From positions 7,076,501 to 7,140,500 of the forward strand of contig JAYKKT010000064.1 in the NCBI GenBank assembly GCA_036023115.1: 64,000 bases of DNA, read 5' to 3'. Shown here one piece after another: positions 26,098 to 36,991 of the stretch. The notes under the pieces are model-generated. The model did not search any database, was not told where the DNA came from, and saw only the letters and a program-made list of their open reading frames with translations. Position numbers and translations under genes: made by a program. This stretch comes from Brasenia schreberi. Taxonomy: Eukaryota > Streptophyta > Magnoliopsida > Nymphaeales > Cabombaceae. Position 1 is the stretch's first letter, and each line of letters starts with the position of its first letter.

Positions 26098-26988
26098 TTA
26101 TGTCTTGAACACTCGGCCTGATCAGCTAGCAGAGTCTTACCTCAAGCTCCATTTGGTATTGCAAGGATGGCACGCTAGGGAAACTGGTAATTTTAACATA
26201 GCTGATAGCTTTTGCTTTGCTGCAAAGGCCTAAATGCGTGCCTGTTCCTACGCCCGTTTCTTCTTTTTTGTGGAGAAACGACGGCTGGTTGATCTTTGGC
26301 GAGTGAACATGAAGTCAAAGAATTCACGTGGTGGCTTATTTCACTTTGCAGATATCCAGCACAGCTGCCAACTTTAGAAGACTTGACTCCACTACATGAC
26401 TTCTCTTTTCTTAGCATGAGAGCACAACACACGTACGTGTGAATCAATCAATTTTTCAAGCCCAGTGGCGCTATTGGTTGGGGACAATCTCCCGTACGGA
26501 CTGAACATGATTGTTGCAGTCAGCATCTTTATCCTCACTTTCAAACATCAGGATATGCTTCTAAAGTATAGTATAGTGCGCATCTCGAATCTACTTTATC
26601 ATCTAAAATATTCAATGTTGGACATAAACAATTGAGGTGATAAAAGTAAAAAAAAATGATATAGATGAATATGTGGTATCTCTACTTAAGATTGAGATAC
26701 ATTAAATGGAAACTATAAAAATATAATTACTTTTTTATTTTTTAAATTTAAATAGATTCAAGTATCAATGAGTCCTATATTTATAACTTCATATGTACAT
26801 ACATGTATATAGATAGATAGACAATAATATGTTATCAATTTAACTAGTTCAATTTATATGGTCAAACGGTAAAAATTTGAATCCAAAAAGTGATTATATT
26901 ATTGTATATTAAATACGAGTATAAAAATATTATATACTTTTTTGGATTCAAAACTCTTTCTTTGATCAGGTGAATAGATCGGACCACT

Positions 26989-27027
26989 CGCTCTCTCTAT
27001 ATATATATATCTAGAGAGAGAGAGAGG
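26989..27027. repeat. Palindromic (CT)n(AT)n(AG)n repeat
   Basis: CT repeats run into AT repeats and then AG repeats, so the tract is nearly self-complementary and could form a hairpin. Confidence 0.85.
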
Positions 27028-28063
27028 TTGATAGATAGATTAACAATTGAGACGGTTGGTGCCCTTTTACAATCACCGAATGTCCTGTCCACTGAGAAAA
27101 GACGCCACCTTTTCGGTGGAGTTATCAACAAAAATGTCCTTCTTTATTGAGATAACCTTTTGGAGTCCTTTAAGTTTCCTTCTACAGTGCCTTGCTCAGC
27201 GCATTAGTACGAAATGGCAGCGGCTTGTGAATTTTCACAGGCCTCGGGAAAAAGATAAAACATGAACGTGATCTTGTTTTCGTTAAGATAAATGACAATC
27301 TGGAACTAGACCAAAACCAAATCCGAGCCCTCTTCCATAGTAAGTGGGTCTCCAAATAGATTCTTAGTCATTCAGTTTCATCTCAAGTCGTATTAGCGTT
27401 TAACTGCAAAAAGCACACAATTTGTTGTTTCCTTAGGACTCTCTCTCTCTATCTATGTTTAAATCGCCTTGAGCATGTGTCAGTTTTTTATTTGCATCAC
27501 AAAATTCTGCCTCTGCATCTTCTCTTGTGTAGCGACATATTATTATGCTAAACATCTTCACGCTGGTATTGATTACCTAATGCTCCACGAGATAGAATAT
27601 TGTTGGTCTTACTGGTATTTTATAACATTTGCCTTCAATTTTAGATGTTTTGGATAAAATATGCAACTTCTTATGATATCTTCTTTGATTCTCTTAATTT
27701 TAAATACTAATGTTAAGCCTAAGTATTGAAAACTAACCTGTTTGATTATGATTTCATATAACAATTTTAACTTCATATAATTAATTTCAATTAGAACTTG
27801 TATTTAATATATTGTAACCTAAGTTGAAACCTTTTTCTTCTAAGGTTGACAAACATATATATATATATATGCACACACCCATCCATCCTTAAAGATCTCT
27901 CAATCATTCAATTGTGAAATGGTTAAAATTTAAATTTAAAAAATAATATGATACTTCAATTGATACTATTTTGCTTTTTACTTTAAAGATTTCAAACATT
28001 GAACTTAAAGATCAAACAAGTGAGATCTTTAAGAAAAATTTAGCATAGAGTATCAGCATAGGA

Positions 28064-28107
28064 TATGCTCTCTCTCCCTCTCTCTATATATATAGAGAGA
28101 GGGAGAG
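28064..28107. repeat. Palindromic (CT)n(AT)n(AG)n repeat
   Basis: CTCTCTCCCTCTCTC, then TATATATATA, then GAGAGAGGGAGAG. The two arms are reverse complements, including the internal CCC/GGG interruption. Confidence 0.85.
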
Positions 28108-28204
28108 TAATTAGATCCTACCCACCTCTTACACCTATAACAAAGATGTTTTCTGTATTTTTTTACAATCCTTAAAGGTTTTGAAATTATACTCATATCA
28201 CTCA

Positions 28205-28249
28205 AAAAGAAGGGGTCTAGCGAAACTCTTGATCCTTTTTTAGTAAATT
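28205..28249 (-). mobile_element. Gypsy reverse-transcriptase remnant, split by a LINE (left part)
   Basis: Reading the minus strand from 28250 downward gives NLLKKDQEFR, the conserved stretch after the reverse-transcriptase thumb of Ty3/gypsy elements. It continues, in the same frame, the segment at 31526-31708. Stops occur right after. Confidence 0.75.
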
Positions 28250-28266
28250 CATGAGTAGTATTACAA
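28250..28266. repeat. Left 17-bp target-site duplication of RTE copy 2
   Basis: CATGAGTAGTATTACAA, repeated at 31526-31542 as CATGAGTAGTGTTACAA (16 of 17 identical). Confidence 0.9.
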
Positions 28267-31200
28267 ACTTCGCCCATGTAAGGGATCACCCTTGCATTGC
28301 CGGTCTCAAGCCCGGATAAAGGAGGAGGGTTGTGTTAGGCTTCCGACAACCACCGTAAAACTTCGTCGGATTTTTATAACATTGATTACAAAAATTATGA
28401 GCATTGCTTTGGGGCGTTCCTGCCTAGCGACGTGCTACAGAGCCCGAATGCAGTAAGAAGTAAGCAATGACCACTACATTTTTGCCCGAATGTAGTGAAT
28501 CAATTGCAGAGAGGGTTCCCACATCATAGACGGGTGTGAGTAAAGGAGTTAGTCCCGCTACATTGCCACCCCAATATAGTAAAAAATTTGTACAGAGGGT
28601 CTCCTCATTTTGATTATGGACGGATGCGGGGGGTAAGGAAGCAGTCCTAGATAATAAGATTCGTATTGGTTCTTGGAATATCAGAACATTATCGGGTAAG
28701 CTAATGGAGGTGGTAGATACTATGATTCGAAGAAAGATTCATATTCTATGTTTACAAGAGACAAAATGGGTTGGAGAAAAAGCAAAGGAGATAGAGGATA
28801 CAGGTTTTAAATTATGGTACTCAGGTAAAGAAAAGGCTCGAAACGGAGTTGGTATTATCATAAATAAAGATTTAAAGGAGAGTGTAGCAGACATACAACG
28901 ATATGGTGACCGAATCATGACGTTGAAATTAGTGTTAGGAGCAGAGGTTTTGAATATAATTTGTGCTTACGCACCCCAAGTAGGACTAGAAGATAGTATA
29001 AAGACTGTTTTTTGGGAAGAGTTAGATAAGGTGTTTCAAAAGATTCCACAAAGGGAGATGATTTGTTTAGGAGGAGATTTAAATGGACATGTCGGTAAAG
29101 AGGCATTAGGATATCAAGGGATTCATGGAAACTTTGGTTTTGGGGATATAAACGAGAAAGGTAGGGAGATTTTAAATTTTGCATGGCATTTGATCTCTTT
29201 ATAGTCAATACAATCTTCAAAAAACAAGATGAACATTTAATTACTCATAAGAGTGGCTTATCACAAACACAAATTGATTACTTTATTTGTAGAAAAAAAG
29301 ATAAAGCGTGTTGTAAAGATTGTAAGGTAATTCCAGGAGAAAGCTTAACCACCCAACATCGACTTTTAGTTATGGATTTACAAATAAAAAAATGGACAAA
29401 GAAGAAAACAGTGCATCGAGCTATTCGGACTAAATGGTGGAACCTCAAAAGCGAGAAAGAAGATATATTTAAACAGAAAGTCCTTCAAGGAGATGTTTGG
29501 AATTATGTTGGCACACCCTGTGATATGTGGAACAATATGGTATACATATTAGGAAAGTGGCAAAAGATGTGTGAGGGGTATCTAAGGGAGGTGTACCGGC
29601 ACAAAAAGAAGCTTGGTGGTGAGTGAAGTAGTATAAAATAAAATTAAGGCAAAGAGGGCATATTACAAATTACGTTATGCTAAGAAAACTAGTGAAACTT
29701 TATAAGCTTATAAGAAAGCAAAGAAGGAAGCGAAAAAGGCTGTTAGTGAAGCAAAAGCTAAAATTTAGGAGGACTTATATAAAAAACTCAACTCAGAAGA
29801 GGGTGAAAGAGATATTTTTAAGATAGCTAGAGCTAGAGATAAGAAAACTAAAGATCCTAATTATGTTATATGCATAAATTACGAGGATGAAAAAATTCTA
29901 GTGACAAATGATGATATAAGAAATAGATGGAAAAACTATTTTTATAATCTTTTTAATGAAAATAAAGATGTTAATATTAGTGTAGGAGATTTAGCCAAGT
30001 CAGAAAAGTATATAAACCACAATTTCTACCGACGTATTCAAAAGAATGAAGTCAAAGAGTCTCTTAAACATATGAAGGGTGGTAAATTGGTAGGACGAGA
30101 TAATATTCCTATAGAAGTTTGGAAAATACTAGGAGAAATAGGAATCACTTGGCTCACAAGACTATTTAATGAAATATAGAAAAACCAAAAGATGCCCGAT
30201 GAATGGAGAGCAAGTACACTTATACCCATATATAAGAACAAGAGAGACATTCAAAATTGTGTGAATTATCGAGGTATCAAGTTAATGAGTCAAACTATGA
30301 AATTATGAGAAAGAATTATCGAACGTAGGTTAAGACAAATATCAAGTACAACAAAGAACCAATTTGGATTCATGCCAAGCAGATCTACTATTGAAGCGAT
30401 TCACCTTTTGAGACGTCTTATGGAACATTTTAGAGCAAAAAAGTAAGACCTTCACATGATATTTATTGATCTAGAAAAAGCTTATGATAGGGTACCGAAG
30501 GAGGTTCTTTGGAGAACTTTGGAAAAAATAGGTATAACCTTATAAGAGACATGTACGATGGTGCAAAAACATGTGTGAGGACTCATGAAGGAACGACAGA
30601 CTTCTTTGAAGTTAATATTGGGTTACATCAAGGATCAACTTTAAGTCCATACTTATTTATAATGGTGATGGATGAGTTAACAAAACATATTCAAGATGAA
30701 GTACCTTGGTGTATGTTATTTGCAGATGACATTGTATTAGTGGAGGAGTCTAAGGAAAAAGTTAATAGAAAATTAGAACTATGGAGAGAAACATTAGAAA
30801 GTAAAGGCCTCCGACTTAGTAGAACAAAGACAGAATATATGGAATGTAAGTTTGATCATTTGGTTACTTCAAAGGACATAAAAATTAAAATTAGCACACA
30901 TTGCATTCCCCAAAAGGAAAGTTTTAAATACCTAGGATCAAATTTTCAGAGTGATGGAAGAATTGATGGAGATGTTACACATAGAGTAAATGCTGGTTGG
31001 TTAAAATGGAGAGGAGCATCAGGTATTCTTTGTGATAAGAAGATACCATTAAAATTAAAAGGTAAATATTATAGAGCAGCAATTAGGCCTACCATGTTTT
31101 ATGGTTTTGAGTGTTGGGCAATTAATCATCAACATGTACAAAAGGTGTCTGTGACAGAAATGAAGATGTTGAGATGGATGAGTGTTCATACAAGAAAAGA

Positions 31201-31525
31201 CCGTATACATGATGAAGTTATTATAAACAAATTAGGAGTGGCACCAACAGAGGATAAAATGAGAGAACATTGTTTAAGATGGTTTGGACATATAGAAAGA
31301 AGATCAAAAGAAGAACCTGTAAGAAGGTTAGAAAAACTAATTTTGGAAAGTATTAAAAGAGGTAGAGGACGACCACAAAAGTGTTGGAAAGAAACAATAA
31401 AGAATGATCTAGCTTATTGGGAGTTAATTGCTAACATGGCACGCGATAGGGATCTGTGGAAACAAAGAATCCATGTAGCCGACCCCGTCTAGTATGGGAA
31501 AAGGCTTAGTTGTTGTTGTTGTTGT
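28267..31525 (+). mobile_element. RTE-clade LINE, copy 2, full length
   Basis: A 3.26-kb non-LTR element bounded by a 17-bp target-site duplication. The 5' end (ACTTCGCCCATGTAAGGGATC, then TTGCATTGCCGG and CCCGGATAAAGGAGGAGGG) resembles the 5' end of the antisense copy ending at 40063, so it appears complete. It ends GGGAAAAGGCTTAG plus a short TTG repeat. The host site is an old gypsy reverse-transcriptase remnant on the minus strand. The near-identical target-site duplication indicates a young insertion, but coding damage shows this copy cannot move by itself. Confidence 0.96.
28620..31492 (+). pseudogene. RTE endonuclease/reverse transcriptase, broken
   Basis: Same domain order as copy 1: endonuclease (LQETKW near 28760, GGDLNGHVGKEALGYQGIHG near 29070-29125), reverse transcriptase ([12 protein letters not shown] near 30460-30500, LHQGSTLSPYLF near 30620-30660, FADD near 30720), and a C-terminal region with two conserved histidine/cysteine-containing stretches (FGHIERRSKEE, KCWKET). 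The largest intact piece is 30509-31492, 327 residues, covering the catalytic FADD and the C-terminus. Single-base deletions near 29183 and 29545, stops near 29702, 29768, 30178 and 30307, and a small deletion near 30530 break the frame. It ends with TAG at 31490-31492. Confidence 0.93.
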
Positions 31526-31708
31526 CATGAGTAGTGTTACAATGTTATTGAAGTTCTTAATGAACCTACGGTAGGATGAGGTGAGTTCGTGAAAACTGTG
31601 GACGTCACCAATCTTTTCAAGAGCTGACTGATCTTAAATGACATTGATCTTTTCAAGGTCAACCGCTATCCCTTGTATGGATACAATGTATCCTAGGAAG
31701 CTGATTGG
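31526..31708 (-). mobile_element. Gypsy reverse-transcriptase remnant, split by a LINE (right part)
   Basis: The minus strand reads ISFLGYIVSIQGIAVDLEKI and then SYRRFIKNFNNIVTLLM, the thumb region of Ty3/gypsy reverse transcriptase (families typically have FLGF.VS..GI.VDPEK and FYRRFIK.FS). It includes the right target-site duplication at 31526-31542 and joins in frame to 28205-28249. One internal stop lies near 31640. Confidence 0.85.
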
Positions 31709-32200
31709 ACTATCATCACCAAACCAATGACCAAATTGAAGTGGTAAACCAAATTCTTGAGATATATCTGATGTTTATAGAAGGCAAATCTAGCGAGTGG
31801 TCAAACCTCCTCCTCTCGGTTGTTTATGGCTATGTTGTCCCTCTCCTATTGCATATGAACATGATAGTGCATTGCATAAGAAAATGAATGTTTTTTTTTG
31901 GTGAATGCAATGACATCTTGAAGAGATTGAAGGTGAGCATACTAAAGCTCAAGAGCACATAAAGGCTCAATTTGATAAGAGCCAATCAAACCGAGAATTT
32001 AGAGTTGGAGATTGGGTATGGATCAAGTCTCATCCTCGTGAAAACTTCATACCAACTTACTTGTCACAATCAAAGTTGCTTCCTAAATATTATGGATTGC
32101 TTGAAATTATCATGAAGATTAGCAAGTCGGCTTATGAGCTTACCTTGTCTAAGGGAATAAATGTTCATCCAATACTCCATGTATCTCCCCACAAATCATA
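31705..32200 (+). mobile_element. Gypsy integrase C-terminal remnant
   Basis: The plus strand reads YHHQTNDQIEVVNQILEIYL near 31715-31775 (gypsy integrase YHPQTDGQTEVVN region) and, after frameshifts, FRVGDWVWIK near 31996-32025, KLLPKYYG near 32076-32100 and SKSAYELTL with HPILHVS near 32125-32190. These are the end of the integrase core and the GPY/F module. The domain is truncated upstream and abuts an antisense reverse-transcriptase piece, so the junction is rearranged. Confidence 0.88.
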
Positions 32201-32469
32201 AATTGAATAGCTTTTGAAGAAAGTGTTGTAAGACCAACACAAGAGATCCATGATGGAGATGATGTGACTTGCCGAAGATCACCCCTACTCAACTTGGACC
32301 AGCTAATGTATAGCCATGTTATGGAAGTTAGTTTATAACTAATTGAAAGTCTAGATGACACTCGCTATTCAAGATAGAAACTGATCAAGTTAGAGTTGAA
32401 ACAAAGAACAAATTGGACGCAAACATACATTGGCTTGAAAAAGTGAGACCATTAGATAATATGGCATAG

Positions 32470-32960
32470 CCATAGGGTGTGCTCAAGGGTAGCAGATTCA
32501 TCTCATGAATTCATTTGCATTAGATTTATATTTATTTAGAATTTACGTACGTTATTCTTATGTTTTAGGTTTATTTGATTAAGTATGGTAGCTATGTTCC
32601 ACATTCCAGGGCACACGAATTATGAAAAGATTAAAATACCCTTAAGACATAAAAAGGGATATATTTGTTTAAATTTCTAAGTTTTTTATTAGTTTTCTTA
32701 GATTGAATAGATTTCCTAGTAGAAGTAGGTTTCGTAGCAAAAGAGGGTTCCTAAACGAAATAGAATATGATTTATACGTAATCAACTCTCTATATAAAGG
32801 GCTCAAGAGAGAGATTTAAGCATAAATTGAAACTATATAAGTTTTTATGTTATGGATTTCTTTAGTTAATATCCTTCTAGAATTGCCTCTCTCTCTCTCT
32901 CTTCTCTCCCAAATTTGTTGAGACCATGTCGTTTCAAGCATATAACTTCCTGACAATAAT
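32470..32960 (+). mobile_element. Probable gypsy LTR remnant
   Basis: Lies downstream of a plus-strand integrase end and upstream of a plus-strand reverse-transcriptase start, as expected of an LTR between two element parts. It contains a promoter-like CTCTATATAAAGGGCTC at 32787-32803. No second copy is present to define its ends. Confidence 0.4.
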
Positions 32961-33039
32961 ATGAGATTTTCAACCATCTTCAGCCACTAAAAGGAGCTAT
33001 CTTAAAGACACTTTAGAATTTTTTTTCCACATCCTAAAG

Positions 33040-33165
33040 AGTTCGGTTTTGATCAACGAATTCAAAGATGTTTTTCCCAACAATGTTCCTAAAAGATTAC
33101 CACCCATGAGAGTAATGAGCACGATAGTGACTTAATTCTAGGGGTTGTGAACCCCTATCAGTTTA
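33040..33165 (+). mobile_element. Gypsy reverse-transcriptase start, fragment
   Basis: The plus strand reads NEFKDVFPNNVPKRLPPMR and, after a shift, EHDSDLILG, matching the conserved linker at the start of Ty3/gypsy reverse transcriptase (E.DVFP..LP..LPP.R...H.IDL.PG). The piece stops where an antisense integrase begins. Confidence 0.75.
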
Positions 33166-35172
33166 GTTGTTGACATACATATATTCTTTCTAAAATTTTA
33201 AAGTGAATATTGTATCTTGATCACTATGGCTTTAAGAACTCCATGCAAGCTAATAACCCTTTTAATGAAGGCTTTGACAATTTGGTTATCCTATATTTAG
33301 CTTTGAGAGATTCAAAGTAGACATACTTTGTGAACTCGTCTACAATCATATCCATGAGAACAAGGTAAGGGCTCAATGAAGTCCATAGGGATCGATTGTG
33401 CTAGGGACCTTTGCTCGACTCATATTTATAAGATTGACAAATCTTACACTCTCTAACAAATTGGGTGATAAGGTTTTTCAAACATTTCCAATAAAAATTA
33501 GCTTTAACTCTTTGATAGGCCTTAGAAACTCCCTCATGTCTCCCTATGCGTGAATAAAGTCATTTAGAAGACAAGAATTGGAAAGCACGATTTTACGATC
33601 AAAGTAGAGGATGTCATTGCAAAATGAATAGCATGGATAGAAAGACGGATCAACCCAAACCTTGGCAATAAGCTCCACCAATCTTGAAGTTGTGTCAAAA
33701 ATCCCATATGTGTTTGGTATGTCTAGAGTCAATAATAGAAAATACCATGAGATGGTCCTCTTTTCAGTGCAAAAGTACATTGACAATTAGGGGGTTTTTA
33801 CCTCTTTTATGCTTTATCTTGAAATCATAATAAAGAAGCTTGGAGATCAACCTTTATTGCTCTTTGTTGTTGTTGGGTAGTGATCCTTTATTTCTAAATA
33901 AACTTCAAGTTATTTTGATAATCCTATAATGTGAATCATCTCCCGAGTAGGTATAGTCTTCACTTATCAAGAGTTAGGACAATAACAAGTAGCTCTTTAT
34001 CGTAAGTAGAGTAGCTTCTCTTGTGGAATAATATGACTTTACCCATGTATGCAATTGGATTCTCCTTTTGTATTAGAACAACTCCTACTCCACAATATCA
34101 ACTATGAACTCTTTGGTGAAGTTCATTAAGGCAAGAAGGATTGCGATCAATATCACCAGCTTGAGTTTCTCGAAAGCTTCTTGCTTTAGGTGATCAAGAA
34201 AAAGAGTCTTTATAAAAGAGATTCATCAAAATCTTCATAAGAAATCCATAGCCTTCGATGAAGCACCTATAATATCCCATAATTCCAAGAAAACCCTATA
34301 AGCAATTCACGGTCTCGAGTGTAGACTAAAAAAAAGCATGTTTTCAACCTTAGATAGATTACCCTTGATGTGTTCTTTTGAGACAATATATCCCAAATAA
34401 TGTACGGATTCCTAACTAAAAGAAAACATAAACATCTTGACAAAAAAGTGATTAGTTCAAAGTATAGATAAAACATGAGATACATGAATAAGATGTTTAT
34501 CCCAAAATTTAAAGTAAACTATAATATCATCAAAAAAGATTGACCTATCCGTCAAAGAGACTCTTGAATGTCTCATTCATACACATTTGATAGATGAGTG
34601 GAGAATTGGTGAGTCCAAACGGTGTTACCAATAATCATAATAGCCCTCAGTTTTATAGACATCCTCAAAAGTCATACGAATCTAGTGGTAACCTATGTAA
34701 AGATTCAACTTAGAAAAGTAGCATGGTCCACGGAACTCATCAAGTAACTCTTCAATAACAAGTATAAGGAATATCTTTTACCGTAGTATTATTAAGGGCT
34801 TTGTAATCAATACAAAATCTCTATCAACGATCCTTCTTAACTAATTAGACCGATAAAGAGAAAGGACTAGAACTCGGTCATATAAATCTCTTGCTCTAAC
34901 ATCTCATGAATGAGATCCTCTATGATTTATTTTTGGGAATATACATATTGATAAGGCTTCACACAAATAGGACTAAAGTTTTGCTTTAAGATTATATGAT
35001 AATTAAAGGCTTGGGATGGAGGAAGGCCCTTTGGTTCAACAAACACACCTGAATTTCTATGGTAAATTATTGTTCCATTGAAGTTCCATGAAGAATTCAA
35101 TGGTGAAGTAGTGTTATTTTGTGCCCAATTGTTGATATAAATACACCAAGTACTAGGATCCTCCAACCACAC
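33166..35172 (-). mobile_element. Gypsy reverse transcriptase, RNase H and integrase remnant
   Basis: On the minus strand from 35172: GLPPSQAFNYHIILKQNFSP and VKPYQYVYSQK (reverse-transcriptase start), EDLIHEMLEQEIY near 34915, FFDDIIVYFKFW near 34500-34535 (the catalytic DD is retained), FLGIMGYYRCFIE near 34255-34295, QEAFEKLKL near 34165, IAYMGKVILFHKRSYSTYDKE near 33985-34055 (RNase H), and integrase fragments including SDQDTIFTLKF near 33195-33225. Numerous stops and frameshifts mark it as dead. It faces the plus-strand fragment at 33040-33165 head to head. Confidence 0.9.
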
Positions 35173-36131
35173 GGTAGATCAAGACCACTAGGTTTATGAC
35201 GAAACAATTGTCAACACTAGTAGGGTTGACCCAAACCAATTTGAGTACCCACCAGTTGGAAGCATCTAGGTTCATCTAGAAACTTAAGTTGGCACCTCTC
35301 AGCTCCAACTCATCAACCACCAACCTTAATTAACACCTGTTATTTTGTCAATTGCTTGCTTAATTAGGCATTAATCTCCTCAGCAATCATTCTTGGAAGG
35401 CATCTAACCTCATTAATCAGCCTTGGGTGATGCTCAACCTGTTGTTTTGATTCCACTTTATTTATTATGCATTATTACTACTTAAAATTTGTTTAGTGCA
35501 ATAACCTACAATAAATAGGATTCTATAGAAAGAAATCAGTAGTTTTTGCTGTCATTTTCTCTTATCTGAATTACATAGGACAAGCATATTACACTCACTC
35601 TATGATTAAGATGTGTAAAGATGGAAAGTACCTAAAGCGGCAAAGTATTTAAACTCTCTCTTTCCCTCTCTCTCAATCTGCATATATACATCTCTTGTCA
35701 TCTTCACCAGCACATTATATATCTTGAATGTGTGCCACTAGTGCGTTTATACAAAATTGAGCATTATAAAGAATAAGAATCTATTAGGCTGCGGCACTGT
35801 GTATGAGAGGGTCTTGTTTTGGCTGTCATTTTGAGGGTTCTACATGTCAGTCCGGCTTGCGTTAGTCCGAAGCCCCTCATCAATATTTCATCGAATGACA
35901 GCCTCGCAATGTCTTATCAAGCAGGAAACGATAGGGACCTATGTGGAACCTTCCCACTAAAAACTGTGGGGAAGAAAAGTTTGTGCTAAGTGGAAAGGCA
36001 AAACAACTGAAAATTATAAGCGGGAAAAAAATGTACCCGAAAGAAAAGACTCATACTTTTCAGTAAAACACGGATACAAGCAGCATTCAAATGATTCTCC
36101 GCCAGTGTAAGAATCTCAATCTAGAAACAGA
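35173..36131. other. Intergenic DNA, no gene seen
   Basis: About 1 kb between the gypsy remnant and the 3' end of the SAP-domain gene. No exon or RNA gene seen. Confidence 0.5.
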
Positions 36132-36459
36132 TCAAAGATCCACATAACTACAGTCTTGCAAGGAATGCGTCAAATCAAGCAATGCAGTTACCCTTGTCAC
36201 CAGTTCTTCCATCTTGCCTCCAACCTTAGCCTTCTTTGCGCTAAAAAAGCCCTTCAATTGTGGGACGGTAAGGGAGTCCAATTGGTTCCTCTTATAGTTC
36301 CCTATTACCTGCCTGTTTCGGAAGAGGAGCAGGGATTGGAAGTCGTTCTTTCGAGCTAACACGCATATAATAGCACGGTTAACTTACTTTGGTAATTATG
36401 TCAACATTTTCAGTTTGTGAGCTCGTGCCTTTCTTGTTGAGCTGCTGCCCATCTCTAAC
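36132..36459 (-). CDS. SAP-domain protein, last two exons (partial gene)
   Basis: Two minus-strand exons are supported by splice sites and an unbroken frame. The penultimate exon (36388-36459, 24 codons, phase 0 at both ends) follows TTGTGGTTCAG and ends AAA|GTAAGT. After a 79-base intron comes the last exon (36132-36308, after AAACAGGCAG), encoding 58 residues and a TGA stop. It contains a SAP motif at its residues 10-44 (LDSLTVPQLKGFFSAKKAKV, then GGKMEELVTRVTALL), a short helix-extended-helix module that usually binds DNA in nuclear or chromatin proteins. The 5' part of the gene was not identified and the protein family is not recognised. A second copy of the penultimate exon lies at 40341-40415. 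Confidence 0.7.
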
Positions 36460-36774
36460 CTGAACCACAAGGAGACTCGGTTTAGGAAAAGGTGACCTAC
36501 CGCTTAGCACCACTTATGCCGTAGACTGCTACGTGGTTAAGCCACAGATTAGCACCAGGCGTGCTAACTTTATGAGTGCACTAAAAAGCTTTTGAGAATT
36601 AAAAATATATACAACAATTAGTAATTTATTATAAATAAATAAAATAATTATTAATTATTCAACACATGAATATGAATCAACTTAGGTAATAAATACTAAA
36701 CATATGTAACTCGCAAACATCTTTGAGAAACTAACATCCATCACTAGTTTAATTCTATATATTATGAAAGTTAG

Positions 36775-36775
<1 letters not shown>

Positions 36776-36816
<41 letters not shown>
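36776..36816. repeat. (TA)n microsatellite
   Basis: About 20 TA dinucleotides. Confidence 0.95.
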
Positions 36817-36818
<2 letters not shown>

Positions 36819-36991
36819 TGTTGGGGGAGTGGCTGGTACTCAACGAGTATCACGCCCAGACACTAAAAACGGGTGGGGCTGACTATTTTTGTGGGTGCAC
36901 TCATGACGTGCACTAGTATAAGCAAGTTAATAGAGAGAGAGAAACTGGTATACTAGCACATCCATACAAATCTTAATTTTTTTTTTATGAA

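Larger units (their letters stand above)
26098..28204. other. Intergenic DNA, no gene seen
   Basis: No gene supported. It contains two palindromic CT-AT-AG simple repeats (26989-27027 and about 28064-28107) and AT-rich spacer. Confidence 0.5.

Noticed and set aside
31705..31887. A stand-alone 60-residue gene
   Set aside because: The sequence YHHQTNDQIEVVNQ is a gypsy integrase piece, not a host gene.
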